DNA of 64,000 nucleotides from Halocaridina rubra (GCA_037179515.1 JAXCGZ010007688.1:1-64000); one strand, 5' to 3'; numbered from the stretch's first letter, positions 51,576-64,000 are shown. Notes: generated by a model not told the origin, from the letters alone. Translations and numbers: made by a program.

Positions 51576-52639
51576 TAAAAGTAAGCACAGTTTTGTATAA
51601 TATTTCTATATATATATAAGTGTAGTTTTATTATATTGTATTTCACAATGACAACTTATAGTACTGTATTTTTTTCTATAGATTATGTAGAATACTGTAT
51701 GCTCCTTTGTCTCTCCAGACTCACCTGCCCCAGTCTTCTCAGCACCTGCCTCTCCAGCTTCCTACTAATAAACAAGTCTCTCCCTCCCTATGCAAGCAGT
51801 CCACATGATTAAAACAATACAGTACCTAAATGTATTATACAGTATTACTGTAGTGTAACACAGTACAAGTATATTTATGTTTTTAAGTGTAGTTTTATTA
51901 TGGAGTACCTGTATATTACAATGAGAACTTAATTTCTATAGGTTAATGTTAATTTTAAAGGTAAGCAATACTATTAAGATTACTTTAGTATTTTTTCATC
52001 ATAGATTACAAACATAGAGTTTTTTCCATGTTTTAAAATATTTAATTTTAACATACATAGGGGGACCTATGTTCGAATTTAGGTGAATTCCAATTTATGT
52101 CGAAATCCACTTTAAGTCAGCTGTCAGGAACAGAACCCTAACGTTAGATGAGGACCCCCTATATAACCATATTCATAAACAAATAAATAAATAAAGTCAT
52201 TAACTTAACATATACAAATACAGCTGTGCTACTAACTGTGTCTTCATTCGCCACGCTAACAAACTGTTCAGAACGCGCAGTTTGAATCTACCGCACAAGT
52301 CAGGCAAAAAAAAATTTCTATTAATAATTTATTAGTTATTTATTGGCCTCTGACATAATGGCGGAATGATGTAACTTGAAACAACTTAAAACAAGGACCC
52401 CCTGTATATACAGACCCTCCCCTATTTACAAATGAGTCGGGTTCCAGAAGTTTGTTCGTAAGGAGAATTGTTCATAAGTTGTGGTTGGGTAAAAAAAACT
52501 AGTACATAACTAGTACATAGTACATAACACAAAGTATATAGTACAGTATTAATGAATGTTCTTATGTTCATAAAATGACATTTTGTAAGTACAGTATTGT
52601 ATATATGTTAGCTAAGCACCAGAGAGGACTGTATTATTA

Positions 52640-53039
52640 CACAGGGTTCCAGGACCCATTGTTTCAGATATCTCTGTTGAAGAGAGTGATAGATAGCTTC
52701 TTCTTCCAAAGAGCAAAATAGCCCTCTTCTCCAGATATGTCTTCAACACTGAAGTACCTTTTGCCTTCGAATATGAGCTGAAAACACTTTTCCAGAAAAG
52801 TGTCTTCAGCAAAGATTGTTTTGTACTTGGTGTGCCACACTGATGCTCTACCAACATATGAAATATCTAGAAATATCTTCACTACCATTCAATATTCACC
52901 AAACCTTGGAAAAGCACCAAGGCATAACAAGTACAGAGCAATCGTTGCTGAAGACACTTTTCTGGAAAAAGATGTTTGGATCTCTTTAAAATTGGAACTT
53001 CTTCGTCTTCGTCTTTGAAAAAAGACTCTATCACTCTCT

Positions 53040-53060
<21 letters not shown>
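52640..53060. repeat. Imperfect inverted repeat of a coding fragment
   Basis: The minus strand of 52664-52888 reads KYKTIFAEDTFLEKCFQLIF and then LWKKKLSITLFNRDI. The plus strand of 52930-53060 reads KYRAIVAEDTFLEKD and then SITLFKRDIW. The same polymerase C-terminal segment is present in both orientations, about 60-100 bp apart at the closest. Confidence 0.7.
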
Positions 53061-53785
<725 letters not shown>

Positions 53786-53976
53786 ATTACAGTCCTCTCT
53801 GATGCTTCCTAACTACTACATAAAACATAGAGTATGAAGTGCTATTGAATTCTAGTACAGTAAAATAATGATGTAATAATACTGTACAGTACCGTAATGC
53901 ATATATTAATACATGGGTAAATAATGGGTAGGTATCTGTGAATGTTCGTAAGTCAGTTGTTTGTAAGTAGGGGAGC

Positions 53977-54131
<155 letters not shown>

Positions 54132-55097
54132 CTTGTTCCTTTTTTCCGAGTTTTTCTTAACCACGAAATTGCAATAACGCCCCTAAAAAATAATAGTAAA
54201 AAAATGAGAAATTTGCGAATAACGCCGATGCAAAAAAATGTAAACAAAATATTTTCAATTTAGTAAAAAATCGACCGCCTCGGAGGCACTTTTCCGCTAT
54301 CCTCCTCCTCTTCTACCACTTAATGCGATCGGATATTATGAGGAAAATTTTAAAAAAGCATTAAGAACAAACAGCAAACATATTTTCAATATAATATCGT
54401 CAAGGAAATAGCATGTGAGGGTGCATCAGTTGATACGGAAGTAGCAAAATGTTTGCCGATCGAGGTTCATTCTCCCGCATCCTACTCCTCTTCTACCACT
54501 TAATGCAATCGAATATTATGAAGAAAATTGAAAAAAAGCATTAAGAACAAACAGTAAATAAATTTTTGATATAATATCTTCAGGGAAATAGCGTGCGAGG
54601 GTGCATCAGCTGATACAGAGGCGGCCAGCGGCGGCAAAACGTTTGCATCCTCGTACTCCGCCACCATCAGTGTTGCCAGAATAGATGAATGAGAGAAATT
54701 ATAAATATGAAAAATATACATGTAAGCTGGTAAGTTCTTTCAAGTATCTTAAAGATGAAGCACATTTTCATTTAAATTACAGTACTACCATCTTGTAATT
54801 AATATATATCTTAAAATGTACTATATATTTGAAAATAAGAGCATCCGCTTTATCTGGCACCACTGCCCACCATGCACGTCCCAGTAAATGCCTGTTGCCC
54901 ACTGCATAATAGAGTACATTAATTTGTTTACTGTACAGTAAATCTGTATATCTTTTATACTCTACACTATTTGCATGTTAATATATATAACTACAGGTCT
55001 TTCTGCTTTGTTATGTACTTATAAAATATGTTTTACTTATCTTATATCTTTGGCATAGTGTGTCTATGTGAGGTTGTGGAACATATCTATGCCCTTT

Positions 55098-55100
<3 letters not shown>

Positions 55101-55187
<87 letters not shown>
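55101..55187. repeat. (AT)n microsatellite at the centre of an inverted repeat
   Basis: About 87 bp of TA. The sequences on either side (tatctttggcatagtgtgtc at the left, gacacactatgcc-type at the right) are mirror copies. Confidence 0.96.
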
Positions 55188-55192
<5 letters not shown>

Positions 55193-55769
55193 GTCTCTTC
55201 TTTTTTTACACAAGGATAGGTTCTCAAAAGGCTCTTGTAAGCCAAATTTTGCATAATTTAATGAGTATACACTCACCTCTAAGAACAACACAAGGATAGG
55301 TTCTCAGAGGGCACGTGTAATGTAATATTCGAGTAATGTAACTCGTAATTTTCCATATGAAACAATGATAATAGGCACAGATACGTTCCACAGCCATACA
55401 TAAACACACTATGCCAAAGATATAAGATAAGTAAACATATTTTATAAGTACATAACAAAGCAGAAAGACCTGTAGTTATTTATATTGACGTACAAATAGT
55501 GCACAGTATAAAAGATATACAGATTTACTGTACAGCAAACAAATTAATGCACTCTATTATACCGTGGGCAACAGGCATACACTGGGACGTATGTGGTGGC
55601 GGTTATGACGTAACTAAAGCGGTGAGAGAGGAGGAGGAGGATGCGGGAGAACGAGCCTCTATTTGCAAATGTAAACAAAGATAAAATAAAAATAAAAAAT
55701 AACCAAAGCAAGAAAAACACTAAAACAAAACAAAAACTCTCATTATACAATGTAAAACACATTCTACTT

Positions 55770-55946
55770 ATTCAATATACGGTGAGCAACAGGCATGGGA
55801 CAATCGTGGCGGCAGTGAGCACTTGTACTCTCGCCACTCTCATAACGGGTCAACACTAGAGGTTTTACTTTATGGTTTATTGCATTTTTCACTCTTATGG
55901 GAGTAGAAGCACTTCCACAGTCTTTTCCTGGGCGTTTACTGGCCAT
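55770..55946 (-). pseudogene. G2 transposase, N-terminal fragment
   Basis: MASKRPGKDCGSASTPIRVK at 55946, then PLVLTRYESGESTSAHCRHD. The pattern basic start, then VKxLVLxRYESGES, fits the CENP-B-type first helix-turn-helix of Tigger transposases (for example MLIEGRRFADVG in A1). Nothing of the catalytic domain is present. Confidence 0.6.
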
Positions 55947-56379
55947 AATAGGCACGTATATAAGAATTTGCAAAAAGCACAGGAAACACAAACCTTACTA
56001 CAAAAGCAGCTAGAAGAAGCGATATATATACACACAGTATGCTGGGTAAAGAGACACTAAAGCACATGGCAGCATGGTGGGAAAGTGCCTCCGAGGCGGT
56101 TGCTTATTTACTAAAATGAACCATTTTTTAAATTTTTTGCGAGTGCATTACTCGCGTATTTCGTATTTTTTTTACTATTATTCCAATTTTGCGTATTATA
56201 AAAATGCGTAAAAAGCGAGTTGACTTTATTTCCATTAGGAATAATGTTAATAGGCATGGATATGTTCCACAAGCATGCATAAACACACTACACCAAAGAA
56301 ATAAGCTAATTAACACATTTTACAAGTACATAAACAAGCTGAAATACATATGTAAGATAAAAATAAACATATACAGTAT

Positions 56380-57140
56380 TCAAGATATATATATATATAT
56401 ATATAAATAAAAAAAATAAACATTTTAACTCACTCTATTATACCGTGGGCAACAGGCATAATGGGACATGCGTGGTGGCAGTGAGCAGGTGACTTAAGAG
56501 CCAGGAGAGGGAGGAAAAGTAAGAGAGCTAATCACTATCTGCAAAGAGTTCACTTCTTCTACCTGCGACTTTAAATGTTCATTAATCTCACTCATTTTTT
56601 CTTTCACAACACTATATGACATGTTGGCTTTTTGTTTGTTGTTTATGATTAAACACATTTTACATGTACTTAAGCAAGCTGAAATATGTATGTGAGTAAG
56701 ATAAAAATAAACAAATACAGTATTAAAGAAATACAGATAAACAAAAAATTAAAAAAATTAACTCACTCTATATTATGTGGGCAACAGGCATACTGGGACG
56801 TGCATGGTAGCAGTAAGCAGGTGACTTAAGCGGTAGGAGATGGAGAAGAGGAGGGAGAAGTGGGAGAGGTAACCCCTAGTTGCAAAGGGTTTCACTTCGC
56901 CTTCTACGTTATGGGCCAACATTTACAGGTTTAACTCAAGGTTTATAGACTTTTTCATTCTTTTGGGAACAGAATCACTTCCACAATCTTTTCCTGAGCA
57001 TTTACTGGCCATGATAGATGTATAAAAATATCACAAACGAGCACAGGAAAAACAAAGTTTACCACAACAACAGTTAGAACAAGCGATATATCCACATGGT
57101 ATGCTGGGTGAAGCGATACTGAAGCACATGGCCACGTGGC
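56380..57140 (-). mobile_element. Remnants of further G-type Tigger copies
   Basis: Repeats of the G2 inner sequence: gtgggcaacaggcat at 56447 and 56779, ggtgacttaag, and aagctgaaatac. A third transposase start on the minus strand, MASKCSGKDCGSDSVPKRMK at 57012, runs 29 codons to a stop. Termini not resolved. Confidence 0.55.
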
Positions 57141-57269
57141 AGGAAATTGAAAACAAGGCAGCGCCTAGTATCTAAATTGTGCTACTTTTTTTCTTACTCG
57201 GTGTTATTTGCGTACTTCAAATTAATTTATTATTATTTCGTATACAAGTTATTCCAAATTCGTATATAT

Positions 57270-57705
57270 ATACACCAGTTCTGTGGTCAGGGAAAAAACA
57301 ATGAGAAAAAATACTGCAAGCAAATTGCTCACCCATCCCTTTGGACAACTCTTAGAGTACACAGCAAATACAGCTACAGAATTTTTTCTCTTCAGTCATC
57401 AGGGATGGAAAATTATTCGTCAATCAGGCTTTAAACAAGCCTAATATGATACAGATTATAAGAAATTTCCTTTTTTACAGAATTTTTGTGTGCTCTGTAG
57501 CTAACAATCTGTAATTTTGTAAGCAGTTACAGACTGACAACTATTTCAATGTACTCTTTTAGCATTGAATTATAGATAATTAGCAAGGCTCAGCTGAAAT
57601 AACAATTAGTCCTACTCCCAAGTTTTTCCTGTTATGGTTTTGACCCTAAAAATTTTACAGAGAGAGAATCATATATGAAAACTACATGTATGCTAGAAAA
57701 CTTAC
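57270..57705. other. Unassigned, apparently unique intronic sequence next to exon 2
   Basis: No repeat copy, TIR or coding signal recognised. The gtaagt donor of exon 2 is at its right edge (57700-57705). Confidence 0.6.
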
Positions 57706-57841
57706 TCTGAGGGAATTGCAAGATTAAAGATCTGATCAAGGGTCCAATTTGCTTCAACTAAAGGTCCAACATGACACCAATAATCTGGTGTTGCTCCCAG
57801 AAACTGATATGTGATGGACTGCATTGGTGTAATGAAGGTAC
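57706..57841 (-). CDS. SLC22-like transporter, coding exon 2 (end of TM1 and start of extracellular loop)
   Basis: 136 nt between an acceptor (ttaaatcag) and a gtaagt donor on the minus strand, too short to appear as a simple long ORF. Its first two bases complete a Cys codon begun in exon 1. Then come TFITPMQSITYQFLGATPDY, WCHVGPLVEANWTLDQIFNL and AIPS plus two bases of Glu. The string P.Q....FL.ATPD.WC followed by EANWT...I.NL.IP is a hallmark of SLC22 organic cation and carnitine transporters, covering the end of the first membrane helix and the start of the glycosylated loop (sequon at Asn105, first loop Cys at 96). No stops; splice phases 1 and 2. Confidence 0.92.
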
Positions 57842-58679
57842 CTGATTTAAAGATGTTTGGTTTAGGAAACATGAATTAGTCAACTCAAAATAAACAAAAA
57901 ATATCCATTAGTTAAGAGGACCTACTTCAATTGCATCCTTCTCATGAAGAATGGCAGTTTCTGACATAAATTCGCAAAAACTAAAGCACCCCTCCCTAAG
58001 AAAACACAGTTTTCATTTTAATGGAGATAATCACCAGGAAAAGTAACAGATACATTTAAAGAATATGACAAAATGCCGTTTTCATGAAGCCCCAACTATT
58101 GCCATACTCTCACACTTATTAAGCATTTCAGAAACTTCAAGGGTGCAAGAACTTGTATTTCAGGTATCATTTACACAGAACACAAATTAATGTTGTATCT
58201 TAGATACTGATCTAACAGTACTAAACTAATTACAAATTGTTTCAATTAATTTAAACTGCTCTTTGCATACTTATATTTAAAAACAATACTGCACATATAA
58301 TATTGTGTACTGTATTTAACATTTATTGCATCGTGTCAACTTTAGTGCCATATTCATTCCAAAGGGGATCTAATGCTATAAGAACTGAGGTCGAGCTGAG
58401 CAAGTAATAAAGAGATCATTCTATATTAACAGAATAAAAGATGACAACTGTGTTTCAAATGAAAACAAGTCTAATTCCAAGAACAAAGGTGTAAAACAGT
58501 AAATGTAGCAATGAATAATTTAAGTAATACATGCATTATGGGACCCTCTGATTCATTCAAATATAAATGTGAAAAAGAGAGTGATACAATACTCTAACAA
58601 ATAATAAGTCTTATACATTCTAAAAAGAAATACTGTACATTGAATACTAAAGTACAAAATAAAAAAATATAATACTTAC
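57842..58679 (-). other. Intron 1 of the SLC22-like gene (838 bp)
   Basis: AT-rich, with donor gtaagt at the 58679 side and acceptor at 57842. I see no transposon copy in it, in contrast to the next intron. Confidence 0.8.
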
Positions 58680-58899
58680 ACATACTGCATATGAAAAATA
58701 TAATATAATTCCATTTCCCTTTAGTTCCAACAATTTCTAAAAGGTCCTCGAAGCTCTTTACACCAGCAATGCCACCACTTTCATCCAGTTTGTATTCGCT
58801 TGCACTGCCATATTTACTTATGTAGGTTAAGTTACTAATGGCCGATTTTTCAACTACGTTTCTCTCTGTAAGATTATTTTGTGATGCCTGATGCTCCAT
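58680..58899 (-). CDS. SLC22-like transporter, first coding exon (N-terminus and TM1 start)
   Basis: Starts MEHQASQNNLTERNVVEKSA at 58899 and continues to GVKSFEDLLEIVGTKGKWNY then IIFFICSM before a gtaagt donor. The exon itself probably begins at 58947, after a ctttacag acceptor, so about 48 bp of 5' UTR are joined from further upstream. The FEDLLE.VGT.G.W block just before a hydrophobic helix is the typical SLC22 entry to TM1. A 50-residue polar N-terminal extension precedes it, longer than in many SLC22 proteins. This start is chosen because it is the first in-frame ATG after the acceptor. The protein should sit in the plasma membrane as a 12-helix major facilitator that moves organic cations, zwitterions or related solutes. 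The exact substrate is unknown. Confidence 0.88.
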
Positions 58900-58947
58900 G
58901 ATTTCTTTGCCAATCTATAACTTGTGCAGAGCTAATCTTTCTATCAA

Positions 58948-59246
58948 CTGTAAAGAGTAAAATGCTAACTATTAATTAATACTGAAATAAAGAATACAGT
59001 AATCACATCATATAACTGTTGATAGTTATGTAGTAGGCTATATGAGGTGGTATTAAATGAATTGGCAGTAAACTATACTGCAGTAGCAGAAGCATAGCTG
59101 CATCATATAGGAAGGAAAATATGAACCACAATTTTAGGTCTATTTTGATTTGTATTATGAGAGAGCTAGACAAGACACAGATAATGAAGCGATCCCAACA
59201 TGGTCATCTCACAAGTAACCTATTTATTTCACAGGTAACCTATATA
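58948..59246. other. Unassigned sequence upstream of exon 1 (probable 5' UTR intron)
   Basis: Begins with the probable acceptor at 58948-58949. No promoter, coding sequence or repeat copy recognised. Confidence 0.5.
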
Positions 59247-59654
59247 CAGTGTTACCCCGGTTATTCGTGTTTCTTGGTTCGCGTTCTCACTCTATCACGG
59301 TTTTATTTTGGATAAATTATTATTTTATTTTATGGGTATACGCAAAAATATTAAAATATTGAAAAAAAAAAATTCAGTATTTAAATTTTTTTATTGGAAA
59401 TGCAAATTTACGTTGCTTGCTGTTATTTATATTGTAAAGGGTGTTTTTTTTAACAGTGCAGGGAGGGTTTATACAGTTTGTAAACGAAAAAATAATTGTA
59501 AATGAGTATGTGTCACGTCATCATCATCTCATTCATCGTAATTTTATCTATCACTTTCATAAAAATTTACGTTGCGTGCTGTTATTTATAATGTAAAGAG
59601 TGTTTTTTTAACAGTGCAGGGAGGGTTTATACAGTTCGTAAACGAAAAAATAAT

Positions 59655-61228
59655 TGTGATTACCTAATTGATTACCTAATTGTATTTACGGGAAAGAGCC
59701 CAAAGCTCGTATCTTCCCGTCTCCTGATCGGTTCCATTTTATACTTAGTCATACTTATAATACCTGTCCTTAAAACTATGGATTGAGATAGCATTAACTA
59801 CCTCCTCGCTTAGCAAATTCCAATTATCAACTACTCTTACACTGAAAAAGTATTTCCTTACATCCTGCGAAGAAGTTTTCTTACGAAGCTTCACACTATG
59901 ACCTCTAGTTCTAGAGCCAGCCATATCAAAATATCGATCCCTATCCACTCTATCATGACCATGAAGGAATTTAAAGACTGTCACCATATCCCCCCTCACT
60001 CTTCTAGCTTCGAGTGATGGTAAGTCTAATTCCCTCAGCCTCTCATCATAACTGAGATTGCGTATTTCTGGCACCAGTTTCGTGGCATGTCTTTGAACTT
60101 TTTCAAGCTTAGCTATGTGCTTTTTCAAGTGCGGATTCCAAAAGGGGGCTGCATATTCGAGTTTTGGCCTCACATAGGTTACATGAATATTTCTGAACAT
60201 TTCCTTGTCCATGTGCCTGAAGGCTACCCTTACATTTGATAAGAATGCATATGCTGCCATTACTATGCCATTTATATGTATTTCTGGAGACAAATCTGCC
60301 AGTATGTTTACTCCTAGATCTCTCTCATTTTCTGTCTCTTGAAGTTGTACTCCAGCCACCGAGTAGTCAAGCTTGGGCCTTCTTGCACTTGTACCCATTC
60401 TCATTACCTTACATTTTGAAGTATTAAATTTCATTAGCCACTTTTCTGACCACCCATGCAGATTATTTAGATCCTCCTGAAGTTCTCTACCATTGTTCTC
60501 GTTTTTTTACTTTCTTCACAATCTTTGCATCATCTGCAAACATATTCATGAATGAATTTACAGACTCTGGTAGGTCATTTACATATACAAGGAACAAAAG
60601 TGGCCCTAAAACTGAACCCTGTGGAACTCCACTACTAACCCTTCTCCATTCAGACACTGAGTGTCTTACTCTAACCCTCTGTTCCCTTCCTTCTAAGTAA
60701 GTTTTTATCCATTCCAAAACATTTCCACCTATTCTAGCCATTGATTGCAGCTTCCTAATAAGTCTCCCATGTGGAACAGTGTCAAACGCTTTCTGGAAGT
60801 CTAGGAATATGCAATCTGCCCATCCCTCTCTTTCCTGTAAGATTTGGCTTACCTCATCATAAAATTCTAATAAGTTTGTTACTGTTGATCTACCTTCTCT
60901 GAAGCAATGTTGCCTCACTGACAAAAAGTTGAAGGATTCCAAGTGAAGAGAGATATGTTTCCTTAGTAGTTTCTCCATAAGTTTGCAAACTATGCTGGTC
61001 AAGGAAACTGGTCTATAGTTCAGAGCTGTCTCCCTCCTTCCCTTTTTGAAGATAGGTATCACATTTGCTTGTTTCCAGCATCTTGGAATCTCCCCCGACT
61101 CCAATGACTCCTTAAATATGATACTTAGTGCCACTGATATTGTGTTTGCGCATTTTTTAAGCACATGAGGGGATATGTCATCAGGACCTGTAGCTTTATG
61201 AACATCTAAATCCATCAGCGCTTTGTAT
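59655..61228 (-). mobile_element. CR1/L2-like LINE fragment (LINE-8)
   Basis: Minus strand, two tail units, 3' UTR and 1.5 kb of pol. The C-terminal 229 codons (59745-60434) and a 242-codon RT segment (60487-61215) are open: [66 protein letters not shown] and [11 protein letters not shown]. They are separated by a 1-nt insertion in a T run near 60507. It is very similar to LINE-4 and LINE-5, so it is recent. It inserted inside a D3 repeat unit. Confidence 0.93.
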
Positions 61229-61750
61229 TTTTAATAGCGCAGGGAGGGTTTATACAGTTCGTAAACGAAAAAATAATTGTAAATGAGTATGTATGTCACG
61301 TCATCATCACCTCATTCACCGTAATTTTATCTATCACTTTCATAAAAATTTACGTTGCTTGCTGTTATTTATAATGTAAAGGGTGTTTTTTAACAGTGCA
61401 GGGAGGGTTTATACAGTACGTAAACGAAAAAATAATTGTAAATGAGTATGTATGTCACGTCATCATCACATTCACAGTAAGTTTTCCTATCACTTTCATA
61501 AAATTTACGTTGCTTGCTGTTATCTATAATGTTAAGGGTGTTTTTTAACAGTGCAGGGAGGGTTTATACAGTACGTAAACGAAAAAATAATTGTAAATGA
61601 GTATGTATGTCACGTCATCATCACATTCACGGTTTGTTTTCCTATCACTTTCATATAAATTTATGCTTGCATGCTGTTATCTATGAAGTAAAGGGTGGTA
61701 TGTTAACAGTACAGGGACAGTTTATACAGTGTAAACGTAAAAATATATTA
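61228..61750. repeat. Expanded subterminal repeat array of D3 (about 155-bp units)
   Basis: Four units on this side of LINE-8 plus about two on the other (59395-59655). The spacing from ttttttaacagtgcagggag to the next is about 155 bp. Each unit has gggagggtttatacagt, gtaaacgaaaaaataattgt, gtcacgtcatcatcac and tatcactttcata. Confidence 0.88.
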
Positions 61751-61847
61751 AAATATCTATGTACATATAGGCTGATCCTACTTCGCGGATTTCCTGGTTC
61801 GCGCCGGGTCCCGGAACCGAACTACCGCAATAAGTGAGGCAACACTG

Positions 61848-62150
61848 TATTGGTAAATAACTATTATCATCAAACTCTACTCATATGTTCAAATCATTAC
61901 ATAAACAAAAGAAACCAAGTAAGCCTAAAATATATACTGTAGATCTTGCAATATTTTTGAAAGAAACATTGAGCATACCCAAGCCACTGCGAGATAATGT
62001 ATTTTTATTCACATAAATTCTTCATCTAGTCACCAATAATGCTTCTGATAATTATATTTTTTGTACTGCAAGTGTTTCAAAACAAAATATAATAAAATAA
62101 TTAGTCACACTATCGGTAAAATATAATCTATTACGTGGAGACCAACATAC
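61848..62150. other. Unassigned AT-rich sequence between D3 and LINE-9
   Basis: No gene or repeat copy recognised. Confidence 0.55.
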
Positions 62151-62151
62151 T

Positions 62152-62693
62152 GTTGGTCCAGACAAAGGGGAGATAAGGAAGATAATGACTGAAGATCAGG
62201 GGATAGGGCCTCATTAAAAATGTTATACACAAATGCTGATGGATTAGCTGGTAAGGCAGTAGAATTAAAAGAGGATTCACAACAGTAAGGCATATACAGT
62301 AGCAATTACAGACACTAAGTTGAGTGAGGACATAAACAGTGTCACAGTTTTTCCTAAGAGCTTCAGAATATTAAGGATTGAAAGATCTGAGAGGACTGGT
62401 GGAGGGATAGCACTGCTCATAAGTGAAAGGATTCAAGTTCAAGAAATAAATTTGGCAATAGAAAGTGAGTTCAAGGAATTTCTTGTTGCTTGCATTATAA
62501 TAACTGTTGAATATAACCCACCAAGGAATCAAAATAGGCTATAAGTTTATGAGGAAAGTCATATAGGTACTATTGAAGTCATAAACTCAGTAGTTAACAT
62601 GGCACGGGAGAGAAAATGTAGGATTTTGCTTATGGGAGATTATAATCATAAAGAGATAGATTGGATAAATCTTGAGCCACACAGTGGTGAGGA
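62152..62693 (+). mobile_element. CR1/L2-like LINE fragment (LINE-9), endonuclease part only
   Basis: Starts mid-element (ggtccagacaaaggggagat) and covers the endonuclease from YTNADG-equivalent codons through SEDINSVTVFPKSFRILRIE to RKCRILLMGDYNHKEIDW-like codons. It ends at gtggtgaggact, where LINE-10 begins. Frameshifts near 62270 and 62540 and a deletion of the NTGSES codons. Both the 5' part and the 3' half are missing. Confidence 0.88.
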
Positions 62694-64000
62694 CTGGAAA
62701 ACATACAAACAGTTGACTATAAAGAGACAGTACTCGAAAAAATGAAAGATGTTGTGATGGAATGGACAAACCCACTCATCAGACAGGCACTTGATAAGGA
62801 GAAGACAGTGGTAATCTCAGGCATAAGCGAATCCCAGGAGCCAATATGGCAGGGGAGACTTGAAGAAAATAAAGCTAGGGTTGTAGACCTGATAAGAAAG
62901 CTTGGAGTAGTATGTGGTCCTGAGGATATTGTAAACATACACCAACTAGGTAAATATTCGAGGGAAGGAAAGCCGAGACAAACAAAAGTAACCTTTGAGA
63001 GAGGGGAAACATATAGGGTAATATTGTTGAGAAAAAAAAGTCTAAAAGACCTTCAAGAATTCAAAGAAGTGTTCATTAGATGATACAGAACACAGGAAGA
63101 GATGGGAAAGATCAAAAACTTGTTGCAAGAGGCAAGAAGGTTAAATGCTGAAAGAAATGAAGAAGAGAAGAAAAATTTTCATTACAGAGTTCTTCCAGAC
63201 AAAGGGGAGATAAAGAAGATAATGACAGAAGATCAGGGGATGGGGCCTCATTAAGATTGTTATACACAAATGCTGATGGATTAGCTGGTAAGGCAGTAGA
63301 ATTAAAAGATAGGATTCACAACAGTAAGGCAGATATAGTAGCAATTACAGAGACTAAGTTGAGTGAGGACATAAACAGTGTCACAGTTTCTCCTAAGGGC
63401 TTCAGAATACTAAGGGTTGAAAGATGTGAGAGGACTGGTAGAGAGATAGCACTGCTCATAAGTGAAAGGATTCAAGTTGAAGAAATAAACTTGGCTATAG
63501 AAAGTGAGTTCAAGGAATTTCTTGTTGCTCGCATAAATACTGGGTCAGAGAGCATTATAATAACTGTTGTATACAACCCACCAAGGAACCAAAATAGGCT
63601 TGAAGTTTATGAGGAAAGTCATATAGGTACTATTGAAGTCATAAACTCAGTTGTTAATATGGCACGGGAAAAAAAATGTAGGATTTTGATTATGGGAGAC
63701 TTTAATTATAAAGAGATAGATTGGATAAATCTTGACCTACACAGTGGTGAGGACTCATTCGGGGCAAGATTCCTAGATTGCGTACAAGAGAATTTCCTAC
63801 ACCAACATATAATGGAACCAACAAGGGCCAGGGGTGGGGATGAGCCATCACTACTTGCTCTAGTGTTCACAGATAATGTGTTGGATATTGAAAAAATTGA
63901 ATATGTACCACCAATTGGAAAGAGTGACCACTGTGTGTTGTTGATGAAGTATATCATTGAAGATATTCTTCCTGAGAGTAGAGGCACTGAGAACATGAAG
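62694..64000 (+). mobile_element. CR1/L2-like LINE (LINE-10), cut by the window edge
   Basis: ORF1 second half is open at 62742-63083: MKDVVMEWTNPLIRQALDKE, KTVVISGISESQEPIWQGRL, VVCGPEDIVNIHQLGKYSRE and [20 protein letters not shown]. It then hits a CGA to TGA type stop in VFIRRYRT. The endonuclease follows from about 63255: ADIVAITETKLSEDINSV, IMGDFNYKEIDWINL and LVFTDNVLDIE. It continues past 64000. It gives the clearest view of the ORF1 RRM-like part in the window. Confidence 0.92.

Larger units (their letters stand above)
48265..52404 (+). mobile_element. Tigger element C2, long terminal inverted repeats, interior mostly other repeats
   Basis: Left cagtaggtcctcgtatagca and right, read inward, cagggggtccttgttttaag. 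The similarity of the two ends extends inward about 150 bp (ggccaaaaaacaattaaaac at the left, ggccaataaataactaataa at the right, then gcggtaaattcaaactgcg on both). The transposase N-terminus is at 51393-51575. G1 (48657-50697) appears nested near the left side. A second terminus-like stretch, aggaccccctatata at about 52150, may mark another nested end. Confidence 0.7.
59247..61847. mobile_element. Non-autonomous Tigger A-type element D3 with a nested LINE
   Basis: Termini cagtgttaccccggttattc and, at the right read inward, cagtgttgcctcacttattg, with TA flanks. The left side resembles D1 and D2 (tgtttcttggttcgcg). The interior is almost entirely subterminal repeat units of about 155 bp, interrupted by LINE-8. 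No transposase codons are left. Confidence 0.85.

Noticed and set aside
56128..56410. Small ORFs on both strands near 56.2 kb
   Set aside because: They lie in the inverted terminus of G2 and flanking repeats. No domain or splice support.
58594..58899. 101-residue protein MEHQASQ... read through to 58594
   Set aside because: The reading past 58680 crosses a gtaagt donor into intron. The exon 2 peptide in matching phase restores the SLC22 sequence, so the read-through end is not real.

Overview
The window is eukaryotic. Base composition, long (AT)n arrays, the mix of pogo/Tigger DNA transposons, CR1/L2-like and Jockey-like LINEs, a BEL/Pao LTR retrotransposon and a tRNA-type SINE suggest an arthropod, most likely a decapod crustacean (inference; no species marker is present).

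The only host gene I can support is on the minus strand: the 5' part of an SLC22-family (organic cation/carnitine transporter-like) membrane transporter. Three coding exons lie at 58680-58899 (first coding exon; the exon runs to 58947), 57706-57841 and 329-509. Their splice phases fit exactly (220 + 136 + 181 nt = 179 codons) and give the SLC22 N-terminus, TM1 and most of the large glycosylated extracellular loop. The remaining exons must lie left of position 1. Intron 1 is 838 bp and looks unique. Intron 2 is about 57.2 kb (510-57705) and fills almost the whole window.

Intron 2 is a nest of mobile elements. From left to right: Tigger A1 (812-4179) carrying a SINE; MITE C4 (4976-6005) carrying a LINE fragment; a jerky-like Tigger E1 (about 6009-11660) split by a Jockey-like LINE (6781-10235), which is itself split by a short retroposon; Tigger B1 (11974-14395); MITE D1 (14472-15735); two minus-strand CR1/L2-like LINEs (15984-21013); Tigger A2 (21078-24043); a 176-bp palindrome; MITE D2 (24552-25575); Tigger A3 (25580-32041) split by two LINEs lying tail to tail; Tigger C1 (32112 to about 41940) carrying a LINE piece, MITE A4 and a BEL/Pao element (36046-41568); Tigger B2 (about 41941-45417) carrying another LINE; and A5, C2, G1, H and G2 elements to about 57.2 kb. 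Upstream of exon 1 lie D3 with a LINE (59247-61847) and two more LINE pieces to the window end.

All transposase and polymerase genes seen are broken, so there is no working mobile system here. The most useful signals are the very long repeat-filled SLC22 intron, the abutment of (AT)n arrays with Tigger termini (TA target sites), a paired duplication that records a (TA)n expansion, long inverted repeats inside a transcribed intron, and a short retroposon that appears to be made from the two ends of the Jockey-like LINE. Boundaries read by eye are good to a few bases when they fall on TIRs or TSDs, and to tens of bases otherwise.
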